Shown: positions 20,292-30,344 of the stretch, one piece after another
Position numbering within the stretch: the stretch's first letter is position 1
Layout: each line of letters begins with the position of its first letter
Assembly (NCBI GenBank): GCA_012729455.1
Contig: JAAYDC010000013.1
Span: forward strand, 30,585-94,584
Reading direction: 5' to 3'
Length of the DNA stretch: 64,000 nucleotides
DNA from: Chloroflexota bacterium
GTDB taxonomy: Bacteria; Chloroflexota; Anaerolineae; UBA1429
Made by a program: the position numbers and the translations under genes
Notes under the pieces: generated by a model
Database searches by the model: none
What the model was told of the DNA's origin: nothing
The model's input: only the letters and a program-made list of their open reading frames with translations

Positions 20292-21275
20292 TCAGCCTCC
20301 TGTACGCGACATGGCGCGCCCAGCTGGACCAGGGGTGGCGCTGCGGCGACGTCCAGCCGGCTTGGCTGCCACGATCTGGCTTAGCAACTCGGCGATCGCG
20401 TTGTCATCCGCCCCCCTGCGCAGCGGGGTGCGCAGGTCATATTCCAGAGAACTGAACAGGCAGGGCAGCACTCGGCCATCGGCACTCAGGCGCAGGCGGT
20501 TGCAGCTGCCGCACAGATGCCAGTTATCCGCCGCGATCAACCCGATGGTGCCGGGCGCGCCGGCAATACGCCAATATTGCGCCGGGCCACTGCCATGCAG
20601 GTCTGCCGGCTCCAGGGCGCCATACACAGCCTCGATTCGGGCGCGCATCTCTGCAACATCCATGCCTGCGGCACCCTCGGGGGGCGGTATGCCGATCGCC
20701 ATGCGTTCAATCAGGCGTACATGCCAGCCGTGGGTCAGGCTACGGGCGGCGAAATCCACCACTTCGTCGGCATTCATATCCGACAGCACGACCATATTGA
20801 TCTTGACCGGCTCCAGGCCGGCAGCATGCGCCGCCTCGATGCCAGCCAGGGTATCATCCAGGGCACCCCCGCGTGTGATAGCGCGATAGCGCCCAGGCTT
20901 GAGGGTATCCAGACTGATGTTGACCCTGTGCAGCCCTGCCTGGCGCAGCGCCATGGCGTGCGACGCCAGCAGAGTGCCGTTGGTAGTCATTGACAGGTCG
21001 CTCAAGCCCTCGATCTGCCCGAGCATACTCACCAGGCCGACCAACCCCTTGCGTGCCAGAGGTTCACCGCCCGTCAGGCGCAGCTTGTCGAACCCCAGCT
21101 TTACGGCGATACGCGCCACGCGCGCGATCTCTTCATAACTGAGGATATCCGCGTGCGCCAGGAGAGGAATGCCCTCGGGGGGCATGCAATAGCTGCAGCA
21201 CAGGTTGCAGCGGTCGGTCACCGAGATGCGCAGGTAGTGCACCTGCCGGCCGCACGCATCCGTCAGGCGAGTCAT
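20292..21275 (-). CDS. moaA: GTP 3',8-cyclase MoaA (radical SAM)
   Basis: LRISVTDRCNLCCSYCMP, LRLTGGEPL, C-terminal Cys cluster, ends ...TGG (GG tail typical of MoaA). Confidence 0.94.
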   Translation of the reverse strand: MTRLTDACGRQVHYLRISVTDRCNLCCSYCMPPEGIPLLAHADILSYEEIARVARIAVKLGFDKLRLTGGEPLARKGLVGLVSMLGQIEGLSDLSMTTNGTLLASHAMALRQAGLHRVNISLDTLKPGRYRAITRGGALDDTLAGIEAAHAAGLEPVKINMVVLSDMNADEVVDFAARSLTHGWHVRLIERMAIGIPPPEGAAGMDVAEMRARIEAVYGALEPADLHGSGPAQYWRIAGAPGTIGLIAADNWHLCGSCNRLRLSADGRVLPCLFSSLEYDLRTPLRRGADDNAIAELLSQIVAAKPAGRRRSATPGPAGRAMSRTGG

Positions 21276-22510
21276 TCCCTCAACTCAGGCAGATTGATAA
21301 AGATCACTTCGACTTCTTCGCCCGCATCATAGTCGCCCTTGCCGGCCGACAGCACCGCCAGACCGTTGGCACCCACCAGCGACTTGAGCCTTCCTGAGCT
21401 CTGTCCGCCGGTCGAGTAGGCGACCGCCCCCTCACCCGAGCAGCATACACAGACGCGCTGGAACTCGGTGCGATCGGGATCGTGCTTTAGGGTTTGTGCC
21501 AGCTTGATGCGCATACTCGGGCGCCACAACAGGCGGTGCCCCGCCAGGATGCGCAGCACCGGGCGCACGAACTGCTCAAAGCATACCAGCGACGAGACAG
21601 GGAAGCCGGGCAGCCCGAAAAAGGGCTTTCCGGTGATGAGGGCATAGGTAAGGGGCTTGCCGGGTTTGATCGCCACACGCCCAACCAGGATCTCGCCCAG
21701 CCCCGAAACGACCTCTTTAATCAGGTCGCGCCGGCCCATCGAAACACCGCCGGTCGAGATGACCATATCGGCGCTGATAAAGCCGGTACGGATAGCCTGT
21801 TCAATGGCGGTCTGCGTATCGGCCACCGGGTCGGGACGCGCGATCGGCTCCGCGCCGGCTGCGCGCAGGGCGGCGGAGAGCGCCAGAGTGTTGGAATCGC
21901 GGATCTGCCCGGGCCTGAGCGGGGCGCCTACGCGCACCAGCTCATTACCGCTGGCAAACACAAATACCCGCGGGCGCGGGTACACCAGCACCTCACTATA
22001 GTTGAGTGAGGCCAGCAACCCGATCTCGGGCGGCCCCAGAGGCGTGCCCTTTTTCATGGCCACCTCACCGGCCTTGATATCCTGGCCGACGGGGCGCACG
22101 TTGGCGCCCGGCTTGATGGGAAATTGAGGATGCAAGAGCCCTTCGTGCTCGACCGACTGCTCAAAAGGCAGCACAGCGTCGGCGCCCTCCGGCAGGGCTC
22201 CGCCCGTCATAATCCGCAGCGCAAAGCCAGGACTAATGCTATAGTCGCGCCGCAAGCCGGCCTCCTGTTCGCCCACCAGGGTGCGCACAGCAGAGGGGTC
22301 GTCGGCGATCACAGCATAGCCATCCATACCCGCCGCGGCAAAGGGTGGCGAGTCGTCGCGCGCGACGATATCCTCAGCCACCACCAGGTTGGCAGCCTTG
22401 GCCAGTTCGACACGGCTGGGAGGCAGCGGTTCCACGGTCTGGGCGATGGTCTCCCACGCCTGGGCATGCGAGATCATCGGAAAACTATCAGCTCGTAACG
22501 GCTGGGTCAT
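21272..22510 (-). CDS. moeA: Molybdopterin molybdotransferase MoeA, copy 1
   Basis: PPFAAAGMDGYAVIADD, MTGGALPEGADAVLPFE, ISTGGVSMGRRDLIKEV, GLPGFPVSSLVCFE. Confidence 0.9.
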   Translation of the reverse strand: MTQPLRADSFPMISHAQAWETIAQTVEPLPPSRVELAKAANLVVAEDIVARDDSPPFAAAGMDGYAVIADDPSAVRTLVGEQEAGLRRDYSISPGFALRIMTGGALPEGADAVLPFEQSVEHEGLLHPQFPIKPGANVRPVGQDIKAGEVAMKKGTPLGPPEIGLLASLNYSEVLVYPRPRVFVFASGNELVRVGAPLRPGQIRDSNTLALSAALRAAGAEPIARPDPVADTQTAIEQAIRTGFISADMVISTGGVSMGRRDLIKEVVSGLGEILVGRVAIKPGKPLTYALITGKPFFGLPGFPVSSLVCFEQFVRPVLRILAGHRLLWRPSMRIKLAQTLKHDPDRTEFQRVCVCCSGEGAVAYSTGGQSSGRLKSLVGANGLAVLSAGKGDYDAGEEVEVIFINLPELRE

Positions 22511-23742
22511 ATCAGGAGCACCTCCACTTCTGTGCCAGCGGCAAGCTCTTGCGCTGATTCCGGTATAACGACCAGCGCATCAGCAGCCGTTAGCGACGAC
22601 ATGATTCCTGAGCCCTGATCCCCAGTCAGAGTAGCGGATAAACCGTCCGGTCCGTTGTGCAAGCGGGCGCGCAGATAATGACGCCGCCCATCCTTGCGTT
22701 TAATCGCCTCAGCCAGGCGCGCACGAATTACCGGCCGTTCGCGCTCGACGCCGCCCTGCAGCCTGATAATGGCCGGGCGCACAAACAGCTCAAAACTGAT
22801 AAAGGCTGCCACCGGGTTGCCCGGCAGCGCCACGATCGGCGCCCCAGCCAGTGTGCCAAACGCCAGAGGACGCCCCGGCTTTATGTTGATCCACCAAAAG
22901 TCGAGCTCGCCCTGGCTGAGCATCATGTGTTTGATGAGGTCATAGTCGCCCGCTGAGACACCGCCGGATGTCACAAAAAGCTGCACACCCTGTCGCAAAC
23001 CGCGCCGGATCGCCCTGGTAATCGCCTCGGGTTCATCACGCACAACCCCGAGGTTGATACCGATGCCGCCGCTGCGCGCCACCTGCGCCAGGTTGGTGAC
23101 GGCGTTTGTGTTATAGATCTGCCCAGGCTGCAGTTCCTGGCCAGGCTCTACCACCTCGTTGCCGGTAGCCATCACAGCCACGCGCGGCTGCTGCCCCACT
23201 AGCACGGTGTCGATGCCCGTAGCGGCGATCAGCCCGAGCTCTTGCGGACGCAGGATACATCCGCGCTTCAGCACAAGGCTACCGCTTTGCAAATCCTCGC
23301 CAGCCTGACGTACGTTGCGTCCCAGACGTTCCGGCTTGCCAAAGATAACCCGGTCACCCACACAGTATACGTCTTCAAAGCGCACCACCGTATCCGCTCC
23401 TGGCGGCAGCGGTGCACCTGTCATTATCCTTATCGTATGACCAGGCAGCAAGGCTTGGGCAGGCTCCCCGGCAGCGCCGGTGCCCTGCACCACCAGGCTG
23501 ACAGGCAGCTCCAGGCTGGTGCTGGCCAAATCAGAGGCGCGCAGCGCATAGCCATCCATGGCTGAATTCGCCCAGGGCGGCACATCCCGAGCCGCGATAA
23601 TATCCTGCGCCAGCACGCGCCCTAGGGCCTCAGCCAGGGGCAGCTCCACGGCGCCCAACGGTTCCAGGCCTTCCAGGATGCGTTCCTGTGCCTCTTCGAC
23701 CGAGAGCAGCCGGTACTGGGCCGGAGGGGTAGCTTGGGTCAT
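22507..23742 (-). CDS. moeA: Molybdopterin molybdotransferase MoeA, copy 2
   Basis: PPWANSAMDGYALRASD, MTGAPLPPGADTVVRFED, VTSGGVSAGDYDLIKHM, ALPGNPVAAFISFE; ATG 23742 overlaps mogA stop. Confidence 0.92.
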   Translation of the reverse strand: MTQATPPAQYRLLSVEEAQERILEGLEPLGAVELPLAEALGRVLAQDIIAARDVPPWANSAMDGYALRASDLASTSLELPVSLVVQGTGAAGEPAQALLPGHTIRIMTGAPLPPGADTVVRFEDVYCVGDRVIFGKPERLGRNVRQAGEDLQSGSLVLKRGCILRPQELGLIAATGIDTVLVGQQPRVAVMATGNEVVEPGQELQPGQIYNTNAVTNLAQVARSGGIGINLGVVRDEPEAITRAIRRGLRQGVQLFVTSGGVSAGDYDLIKHMMLSQGELDFWWINIKPGRPLAFGTLAGAPIVALPGNPVAAFISFELFVRPAIIRLQGGVERERPVIRARLAEAIKRKDGRRHYLRARLHNGPDGLSATLTGDQGSGIMSSLTAADALVVIPESAQELAAGTEVEVLLI

Positions 23743-24230
23743 GCGTGCTCCGTATGGTCGCCGCGTGCCATCTGCAGGGCGTGCAGCAGAACCGGCTCCA
23801 GGAACTGTATATTTTCTACCACCGCCTTGTAGCTCCCGGGCAGATTGATGATCAGGCAGCGCCCGCACAAGCCGGCTATGCCGCGCGAGAGGACGGCTGT
23901 CGGCACTGTTTCGGCGCCTTTACGGCGCAAAAGCTCGGGGATGCCTGGTACTTCGCGCTCGATGACAGCGCGGGTGGCTTCGGGAGTCCAGTCGCGCGGG
24001 GCAAAACCGGTGCCGCCGGTTGTGATCACCAGGTCGAGGCCCATCTCCAGAGCCCATATCGCCAACCGGTCGCTGATCTGGTCCGCTTCGTCGGCGACGA
24101 TGGCCGTCGCTGCCACCTCAATACCTATCGCAGAGAGTGCCTCAACAATGGCAGGGCCGGCGGTATCGCGCCGCTGGCCGCGAGAGCCCTTGTCGCTGAC
24201 GGTCAGAACAGCTGCACGATAGGTTTGCAC
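23739..24230 (-). CDS. mog: MogA/MoaB family molybdenum cofactor biosynthesis protein
   Basis: YRAAVLTVSDKGSRGQRRDTAGPAI, LVITTGGTGFAPRDWTPEATRAVIEREVPG, LIINLPGS. Confidence 0.9.
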   Translation of the reverse strand: MQTYRAAVLTVSDKGSRGQRRDTAGPAIVEALSAIGIEVAATAIVADEADQISDRLAIWALEMGLDLVITTGGTGFAPRDWTPEATRAVIEREVPGIPELLRRKGAETVPTAVLSRGIAGLCGRCLIINLPGSYKAVVENIQFLEPVLLHALQMARGDHTEHA

Positions 24231-24527
24231 ACGTCCTCCAAAAACAGCACGCCGGCATTCTAGCCCAGAACGCCGGCTTACCGCTGCGTTCACCATATAT
24301 CGGGGCGCCCAATATCTGGCGCCGAAAACGCGTGTCACACAGGACGCGTGATGGCAGCTCTAACTCTATGAACCGCCATCTGGGGGCAGTTTAGCATGCT
24401 TAGTTTACTTGATCAAGTTACCCGCGCTAAACACTGGTGTGGATTATTGCCGGTAGTTTGTTTATGGTATAATCGATCTTTAGAACTGTCACAAAAGCTG
24501 CGCGTCTCTGCAGAACCGCGGTGAGGA

Positions 24528-26237
24528 ATGTCAAAGAAAACAAGCATCATCCTGGTTGTTGCTGTGCTCGTGCTTTGCCTTGGCGCATCGTTATGCGCCG
24601 GCAGTTTCCTAGTCTACCGCTCAATTATCTCTAAAGTGCAAGCTACCCTGATGCCGAGAGAGCCGACGCCCGGAGGGCGTGCCACCCGGATGCCGGGCGA
24701 ACCGACTCCCAGAGTGCGCGCCACGCGCATGCCCGCTGATGACGGCGGAGTAGGCGTCCTGCGGCTAGTCGGCGGATACCCCCCCACCCTCGACCCGGCC
24801 ATGAGCCAGGATAGCACCTCGGCCGAGTACATTGTCAATATCTTTAGCGGGCTGGTGACGCTGGATAGCCAACTCGAGGTTGTGCCCGACCTGGCGGAAC
24901 GCTGGGAGCTCTCAGACGATGGCCTGACTTATACGTTTTACCTGCGCGAGAACGCCGTCTTTCAGGACGGCAAAGCCATTACCTCTCAGGATGTGATCTA
25001 TTCGATCGAACGCGCCTGCAGCGTGGCAATGGGTTCGCCGGTAGCCGCCAGCTACCTGGATGACATCGTGGGCGTGGCGGAATTTGCCAGCGGTGAGGCA
25101 CGCAGTATCAGCGGCCTCTCGGCGCCCGATAAGCGCACCGTAGTGATCACCATTGACGCGCCCAAAGCCTACTTCCTGGCTAAGCTGACCTATCCCGCCA
25201 GCTTTGTGGTCGATCGCGAACAGGTCGAAGGCGACTACGAAGCCTTTTTGGAATCGCCCAATGGCAGCGGGCCTTTTGTGCTGGAAAGTATCAGCCGCGA
25301 CAGGATCGTGCTGGTTCGCAATGCGCTTTACTATCGCGAGCCTGCCAAACTCGAACGGGTCGAGTTCAACCTTGCGGGCGGCGATCCGATGACCATGTAC
25401 GAAAACGGCCTGCTGGACATCGTGGATGTGGGGTCTTCGGCTATCGAACGTATCCTGGACCCGGTCAACCCGCTCAATGCCGAGTTGTCCAGCAGTTCTG
25501 AGCTGTCGATCCAGTACATTTCGTTCGATGTCGAGATGCCGCCCTTTGATGACCCCAACATCCGGCGCGCCTTTACCATGGCGATCGATCGCGAAAAACT
25601 GGCCCACTTGGTCATGCTGGGCACCGCCGAGGCAGCCAAAGGCATTCTGCCGCCTTCGATGCCCGGATACAACGATGCATTGGAAGGCCTGCCCTACGAC
25701 CCGGCAAAGGCGCGCAAGCTGTTGGCAGCCTCGCGTTATGGCCGTCCCGGGCAGATGCCCGAGCTGGTGTTGTCAGTTACCGGCACATCGGGGCACATGG
25801 ATGACATCACCCGCGCGGTGCTGTATATGTGGGAAGAAAACCTCGGCGTCAAGGTCAATGTGGAGCAGGTGGCCTGGGAAGACTTTTTGGACGATATGAA
25901 CCGGCGCACGTACCAGATGTATTCGTCGGGTTGGATTGCCGACTACCCCGACCCGCAGAACTTTGTTGACCTGCTGTTCCATTCCAGGAGCTCACAGAAC
26001 CACGCCGGTTACAACAACCCCGAAGTCGACCGCTTGCTCGAGGCCGCGCGTGTGGCCGAAAGCCCCGACGAGCGTTACGCGCTCTACCATCAAGCCGAAG
26101 CGCTCATCGTCGAGGACGCGCCCTGGCTGCCCCTGACACATGGCATCGAATACACGCTGGTAAAACCCTATGTGCAGGGCTTTCATTCGGCCTCTGCCAT
26201 TTATCCGTGGCTCATCGATATCTCGGTAAACCAATGA
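24528..26237 (+). CDS. Peptide/nickel-type ABC transporter substrate-binding protein (SBP_bac_5)
   Basis: LDPAMSQDSTSAEYIVNIFSGLVTLD, LAERWELSDDGLTYTFYLRENAVFQDGK. Confidence 0.9.
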   Translation: MSKKTSIILVVAVLVLCLGASLCAGSFLVYRSIISKVQATLMPREPTPGGRATRMPGEPTPRVRATRMPADDGGVGVLRLVGGYPPTLDPAMSQDSTSAEYIVNIFSGLVTLDSQLEVVPDLAERWELSDDGLTYTFYLRENAVFQDGKAITSQDVIYSIERACSVAMGSPVAASYLDDIVGVAEFASGEARSISGLSAPDKRTVVITIDAPKAYFLAKLTYPASFVVDREQVEGDYEAFLESPNGSGPFVLESISRDRIVLVRNALYYREPAKLERVEFNLAGGDPMTMYENGLLDIVDVGSSAIERILDPVNPLNAELSSSSELSIQYISFDVEMPPFDDPNIRRAFTMAIDREKLAHLVMLGTAEAAKGILPPSMPGYNDALEGLPYDPAKARKLLAASRYGRPGQMPELVLSVTGTSGHMDDITRAVLYMWEENLGVKVNVEQVAWEDFLDDMNRRTYQMYSSGWIADYPDPQNFVDLLFHSRSSQNHAGYNNPEVDRLLEAARVAESPDERYALYHQAEALIVEDAPWLPLTHGIEYTLVKPYVQGFHSASAIYPWLIDISVNQ

Positions 26238-26259
26238 ACCGTCACCGAAGGAGTTGTGC

Positions 26260-27252
26260 ATGGCGGCCCTGCTCGATGTTCAGAATCTAGAGACCAAGTT
26301 CTTTACCCAGGATGGCGTGGTTAACGCCGTCAATGGGGTCAGTTTTCATGTGGATGAGGGCGAGACCCTCGGCCTGGTTGGCGAAAGCGGCTGCGGCAAG
26401 AGCGTCTCGATGCTTTCGGTGATGCGCCTGGTCTCGCCGCCGGGTCGCGTGACGGGCGGCAAGGTCTTTTTCGAAGGCCGTGACCTGCTTACGCTGAGCG
26501 AAGAGGAGATGCGCGACTTACGCGGCAACCAGATCGCCATGGTCTTTCAGGACCCAATGACCTCGCTCAACCCGGTACTGACGATCGGCCAGCAGATGGC
26601 CGAGAGTTTAAGGCTGCACATGGGCATGACCCAGGCGCAAGCCTACAAGCGCGCTATCGAGCTGCTCGAGATGGTCAACATCCCCGAGGCCGCTAACCGC
26701 ATCAAGGACTATCCCTTCCAGTTCTCGGGCGGGATGCGTCAGCGTGTCATGATCGCCATGGGGCTTTCGTGCAACCCAAAACTGCTGATCGCCGACGAAC
26801 CCACTACCGCGCTGGACGTAACCATCCAGGCGCAGATTATCGATATTGTTAAAAGCCTAAGGCGCGAGCTGGGCATGGCGATCGTGTGGATCACCCACGA
26901 TCTGGGGGTGGTGGCTGGCCTGGTCGACCGTGTGCAGGTGATGTACGCCGGCTTTATTGTCGAACGCGCCGAGGTGCACGAGTTTTTCAACAACCCGCTG
27001 CACCCCTATTCGCTGGGGCTGATTGGCTCGCTGCCAAGGCTGGATGCGCGCACTCGCGAAAAGCTGGTGCCGATCGAAGGGTTGCCGCCTGACCTGATCG
27101 AGCTGCCCAAAGGCTGCCCCTTCTTTGCACGGTGCCGCTACCGGGTGGCCAAATGTCAGAACGAGAATCCCCCGCTCAAGCCCACCCGCCGGCCTGGCCA
27201 TGAAGTGGCCTGCTGGGTTGCAAGCGAAAAGCAGATGGAGGCCGCACAATGA
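26260..27252 (+). CDS. Oligopeptide ABC transporter ATP-binding protein (OppD/DppD-like)
   Basis: [56 protein letters not shown]. Confidence 0.93.
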   Translation: MAALLDVQNLETKFFTQDGVVNAVNGVSFHVDEGETLGLVGESGCGKSVSMLSVMRLVSPPGRVTGGKVFFEGRDLLTLSEEEMRDLRGNQIAMVFQDPMTSLNPVLTIGQQMAESLRLHMGMTQAQAYKRAIELLEMVNIPEAANRIKDYPFQFSGGMRQRVMIAMGLSCNPKLLIADEPTTALDVTIQAQIIDIVKSLRRELGMAIVWITHDLGVVAGLVDRVQVMYAGFIVERAEVHEFFNNPLHPYSLGLIGSLPRLDARTREKLVPIEGLPPDLIELPKGCPFFARCRYRVAKCQNENPPLKPTRRPGHEVACWVASEKQMEAAQ

Positions 27253-28244
27253 GCAGCGCCGAACCCAGCACCATCCTGCAAGTGCAGGATTTAAAGGTAT
27301 ACTTTCCGATTACGCGCGGCGCGCTGTTCCAGCACCATGTCGGCGATATCAAGGCTGTGGATGGCATCAGCTTTGATGTGTACCGTGGTGAGACGCTCGG
27401 TCTGGTAGGCGAAAGCGGCTGCGGGAAATCCACCACCGGCCGCGGCGTGTTGCAGCTCTACAAGCCCACCGGCGGTGATGTGATCTTTAAAGGGCAAAGC
27501 CTGATCAAGTCGCGCCCCAATGAGATCCGTAAACTGCGTCAGAGCATGCAGATGATCTTTCAGGACCCTTATTCATCACTCAACCCGCGCATGACGGTTG
27601 GGTCGATCATTGGTGAGCCGCTCGAGGTCTTTAATCTGCTGCCCAAAGCCCAGCGGCGCGAACGCATTCAGGAGCTGTTAAAGCGCGTCGGGCTAAACCC
27701 GTACTTTATCAACCGCTATCCGCACGAGTTTTCGGGCGGACAGCGCCAGCGCATCGGCGTGGCGCGCGCGTTGGCGGTCGAGCCCGAGTTTATCATCTGC
27801 GATGAGCCGATCTCAGCCCTGGACGTCTCGATTCAGGCTCAGATCATCAACCTGCTCGAGGAACTGCAGGCCGAGATGGGGTTGACATACCTGTTTATCG
27901 CCCACGACCTCTCGGTGGTGCGCCATATCAGCGACCGCGTGGCCGTGATGTACCTGGGCAAGCTGTGCGAGCTCACCGACCGCGCCGCGCTCTACGATAA
28001 CCCGATGCACCCCTATACCAAGGCGTTGCTTTCGGCGGTGCCCATCCCCGATCCCGATACCGAAGAACAGCGTCAGCGCATCCTGCTGGAGGGCGATATC
28101 CCCAGTCCGGCCAACCCGCCTTCGGGCTGCCGCTTCCGCACGCGCTGCTATATGGCGACCGACCGCTGCACTGAAGAAGAGCCCGAGTGGCGTAATGTGG
28201 GCGATGGATCGCGCGCTCATTGGGTAGCCTGCCACCACGTCTGA
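27249..28244 (+). CDS. Oligopeptide ABC transporter ATP-binding protein (OppF/DppF-like)
   Basis: [60 protein letters not shown]. Confidence 0.93.
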   Translation: MSSAEPSTILQVQDLKVYFPITRGALFQHHVGDIKAVDGISFDVYRGETLGLVGESGCGKSTTGRGVLQLYKPTGGDVIFKGQSLIKSRPNEIRKLRQSMQMIFQDPYSSLNPRMTVGSIIGEPLEVFNLLPKAQRRERIQELLKRVGLNPYFINRYPHEFSGGQRQRIGVARALAVEPEFIICDEPISALDVSIQAQIINLLEELQAEMGLTYLFIAHDLSVVRHISDRVAVMYLGKLCELTDRAALYDNPMHPYTKALLSAVPIPDPDTEEQRQRILLEGDIPSPANPPSGCRFRTRCYMATDRCTEEEPEWRNVGDGSRAHWVACHHV

Positions 28245-28263
28245 TAAATCCAGGCATAACAAC

Positions 28264-28297
28264 GCCCAGCCCCGTTTTGGCTGCTGGGCATTTTGTT
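28264..28297 (+). terminator. Rho-independent terminator
   Basis: GCCCAGC...GCTGGGCATTTTGTTT after oppF-like stop. Confidence 0.65.
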
Positions 28298-30333
28298 TAC
28301 TGATGGATCAGCACCGCCCCCAAAGGCGGTACTGTTGCCGTCAGGGCGCCCTCACGCGCCTCGAGCGTCTGACCCGAGGTGTGCAACTGCCAGGTGCCCG
28401 CCAGACGGGCATCTCTTAGCGTGACCTCACGTTCGATAGTACCCCAGTTCGCCAGCACCACCCCTAGGCGGCCATCGGGGGCCTGCCAGCACCTCTGATA
28501 CAACGCCGGAATGCGGTGTACACGCGCGTTGTACTCCCAGATAACGAGATCGATGCCCTCAGTTGCCAGCGGACGCTGCATGCGTCCAAACACCAGCCAA
28601 TCGCGCGCCGGCCCGCGCCTCAGGGCGGTAGCAGAGCGCAGCGAGGCGAGCGCGTCGTCGTTCGAGCCGATGTAGGGCTCCCAGGGAGCCCAGTTTTCGG
28701 TGTCATAGTTGAGCAGCCGGCCGTCGCCCGTCAGCACCGCGCCCGGTATCTCGCCTACCACCAGGTTATAGGCTGTGCGGATCGGCATGTGGAAGGGCTC
28801 AGGCCCCATGCCAAAGCCGCCCTGTATGAGGATGCACTCGTGGTAGAGGTAGTGATAGAGGGGGATCCAGCTGGCCGGCCAGTGGCGGTGCCCCTCCGGC
28901 ACCACGCGCACATCGCAGATAACAAAATCCTGCAGATTGTACTCGTTGCAGGGCGCCTCGACCGAGAGCACGACCTGCCGCCGGCTATCTTTGGACTGGG
29001 CGCGCTGGCCTTCATCGAGCAGGCGCTTGATCAGGACGCCCATCGCCTCTGTCATCCAGCGCCCCGGCTCATGGGCGTAGCCGTAGGCGTCGCTGGTGAC
29101 CTGCGACGCGCTGCAACAGGCATAGCTCGGCCGCCACGAGGTGTCCCAGCCTTCCTTCCAGGGTTGTTGGTCGGCAGCGATCGAAACCGATTCTGGCCCA
29201 CGGTTGGCCTCGTAGTAAGCGTCGCCCTGATAGCCGGTCCAGCGATGGCCGGTGACCCAGCGCGTGCCGTTGCAAAAGGTACCCACACGCCAGCCGCGCT
29301 CGCGCGCCAGAGCGCTGAACTCGCTCAGCAATTCATCGCCGCCGGCCGGCGGGAAGCAATCCGGATACACCCACGGGCCAGGGCGCTCCCACGACATGAT
29401 CATCGGCACAAGATGCGAGCATCCTGGCTATTGGCTCGAGCAAGGGGATCAGTTTGCGATAGGGCAGGAATTCCTCGTTGGGTTCGGCGGGCCCGGCATC
29501 CAGCTGGCCCTGGATGCGAACTATGATGTACGGCGGCGAATCGAGCAGCCACTCGGGCACGTCGTCGCGTTTGGCAATCGGTCTGGCCCAGGGCTGCTGC
29601 AGGCTCCAGCTGCGGTAAAGATCCGCCGCCGTGTACCAATCGCCTGTAAATGACCCGAGCGATAGCCCATAAGGCAGCCGCCGCGTGCCCCGGCGCGGCC
29701 AATCGCCCAGATGCGCCATCCCCAGGCGCAGGCCGCCGGCGCGATGCACCGCCTTGATGAACTTGATATAGCCTTCGGCGTCGCGGGCGTGCAGCATCAA
29801 CCCCGCCTGCGGCCCATAATAAGCGAGAAACTGCGCACCGATATAGTCCGGGTAGTGATAGGCGTTGCATCTGCCAGAGGGCGGCGTGGGCGGGCTGCAG
29901 CTGGTGCGGTTCGGGTGAACGCAAGAGAGATTCGGGACCGTAGGGGATCACCAACCCCTCAGGACCCTCCCCGAGGCGATAAGGCATCACCACAAAGGGG
30001 AACTGCACGCCGGTGATGTGCAGGTCCGCCTGGTTGGTAAGTGAGAGGCTCCAAAAGGTCAGCTCGCCTTCAGCGCGGACCTCGAACTCGGCCGACAGAT
30101 CGAATCCTCAATCTTTCATAGGTGAACGTCAGGCGGTCGGACTGCTGCCGGCAATTGACGGAGGCGGCCTGGCGCGAGGTGACCTCGTAAAAGCGCCTTT
30201 CCTGCAGGTGATGGATGACAAAGGCCATACCATCAGCCGGTGTGATCAGCTCGCACTCGGGCGCATCCAGGGGCTTTAGCGAGAGCAGCGCGTCGCGGCT
30301 GCTCGAGAGGTGCACAACGCTTACCGTGGTCAT
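28297..30333 (-). pseudogene. DUF6259-like glycoside hydrolase-type gene disrupted by three frameshifts
   Basis: Contiguous protein text moves between frames near 30108, 29870 and 29405: MTTVSVVHL..TFTYERLRI / FDLSAEFEV..PAHAALWQ / YHYPDYIGAQFLAYYGPQAG..LLEPIARMLASC / MIMSWERPGPWVYPD..LGAVLIHQ. Confidence 0.75.
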
Positions 30334-30344
30334 CGCTTGCCTCC

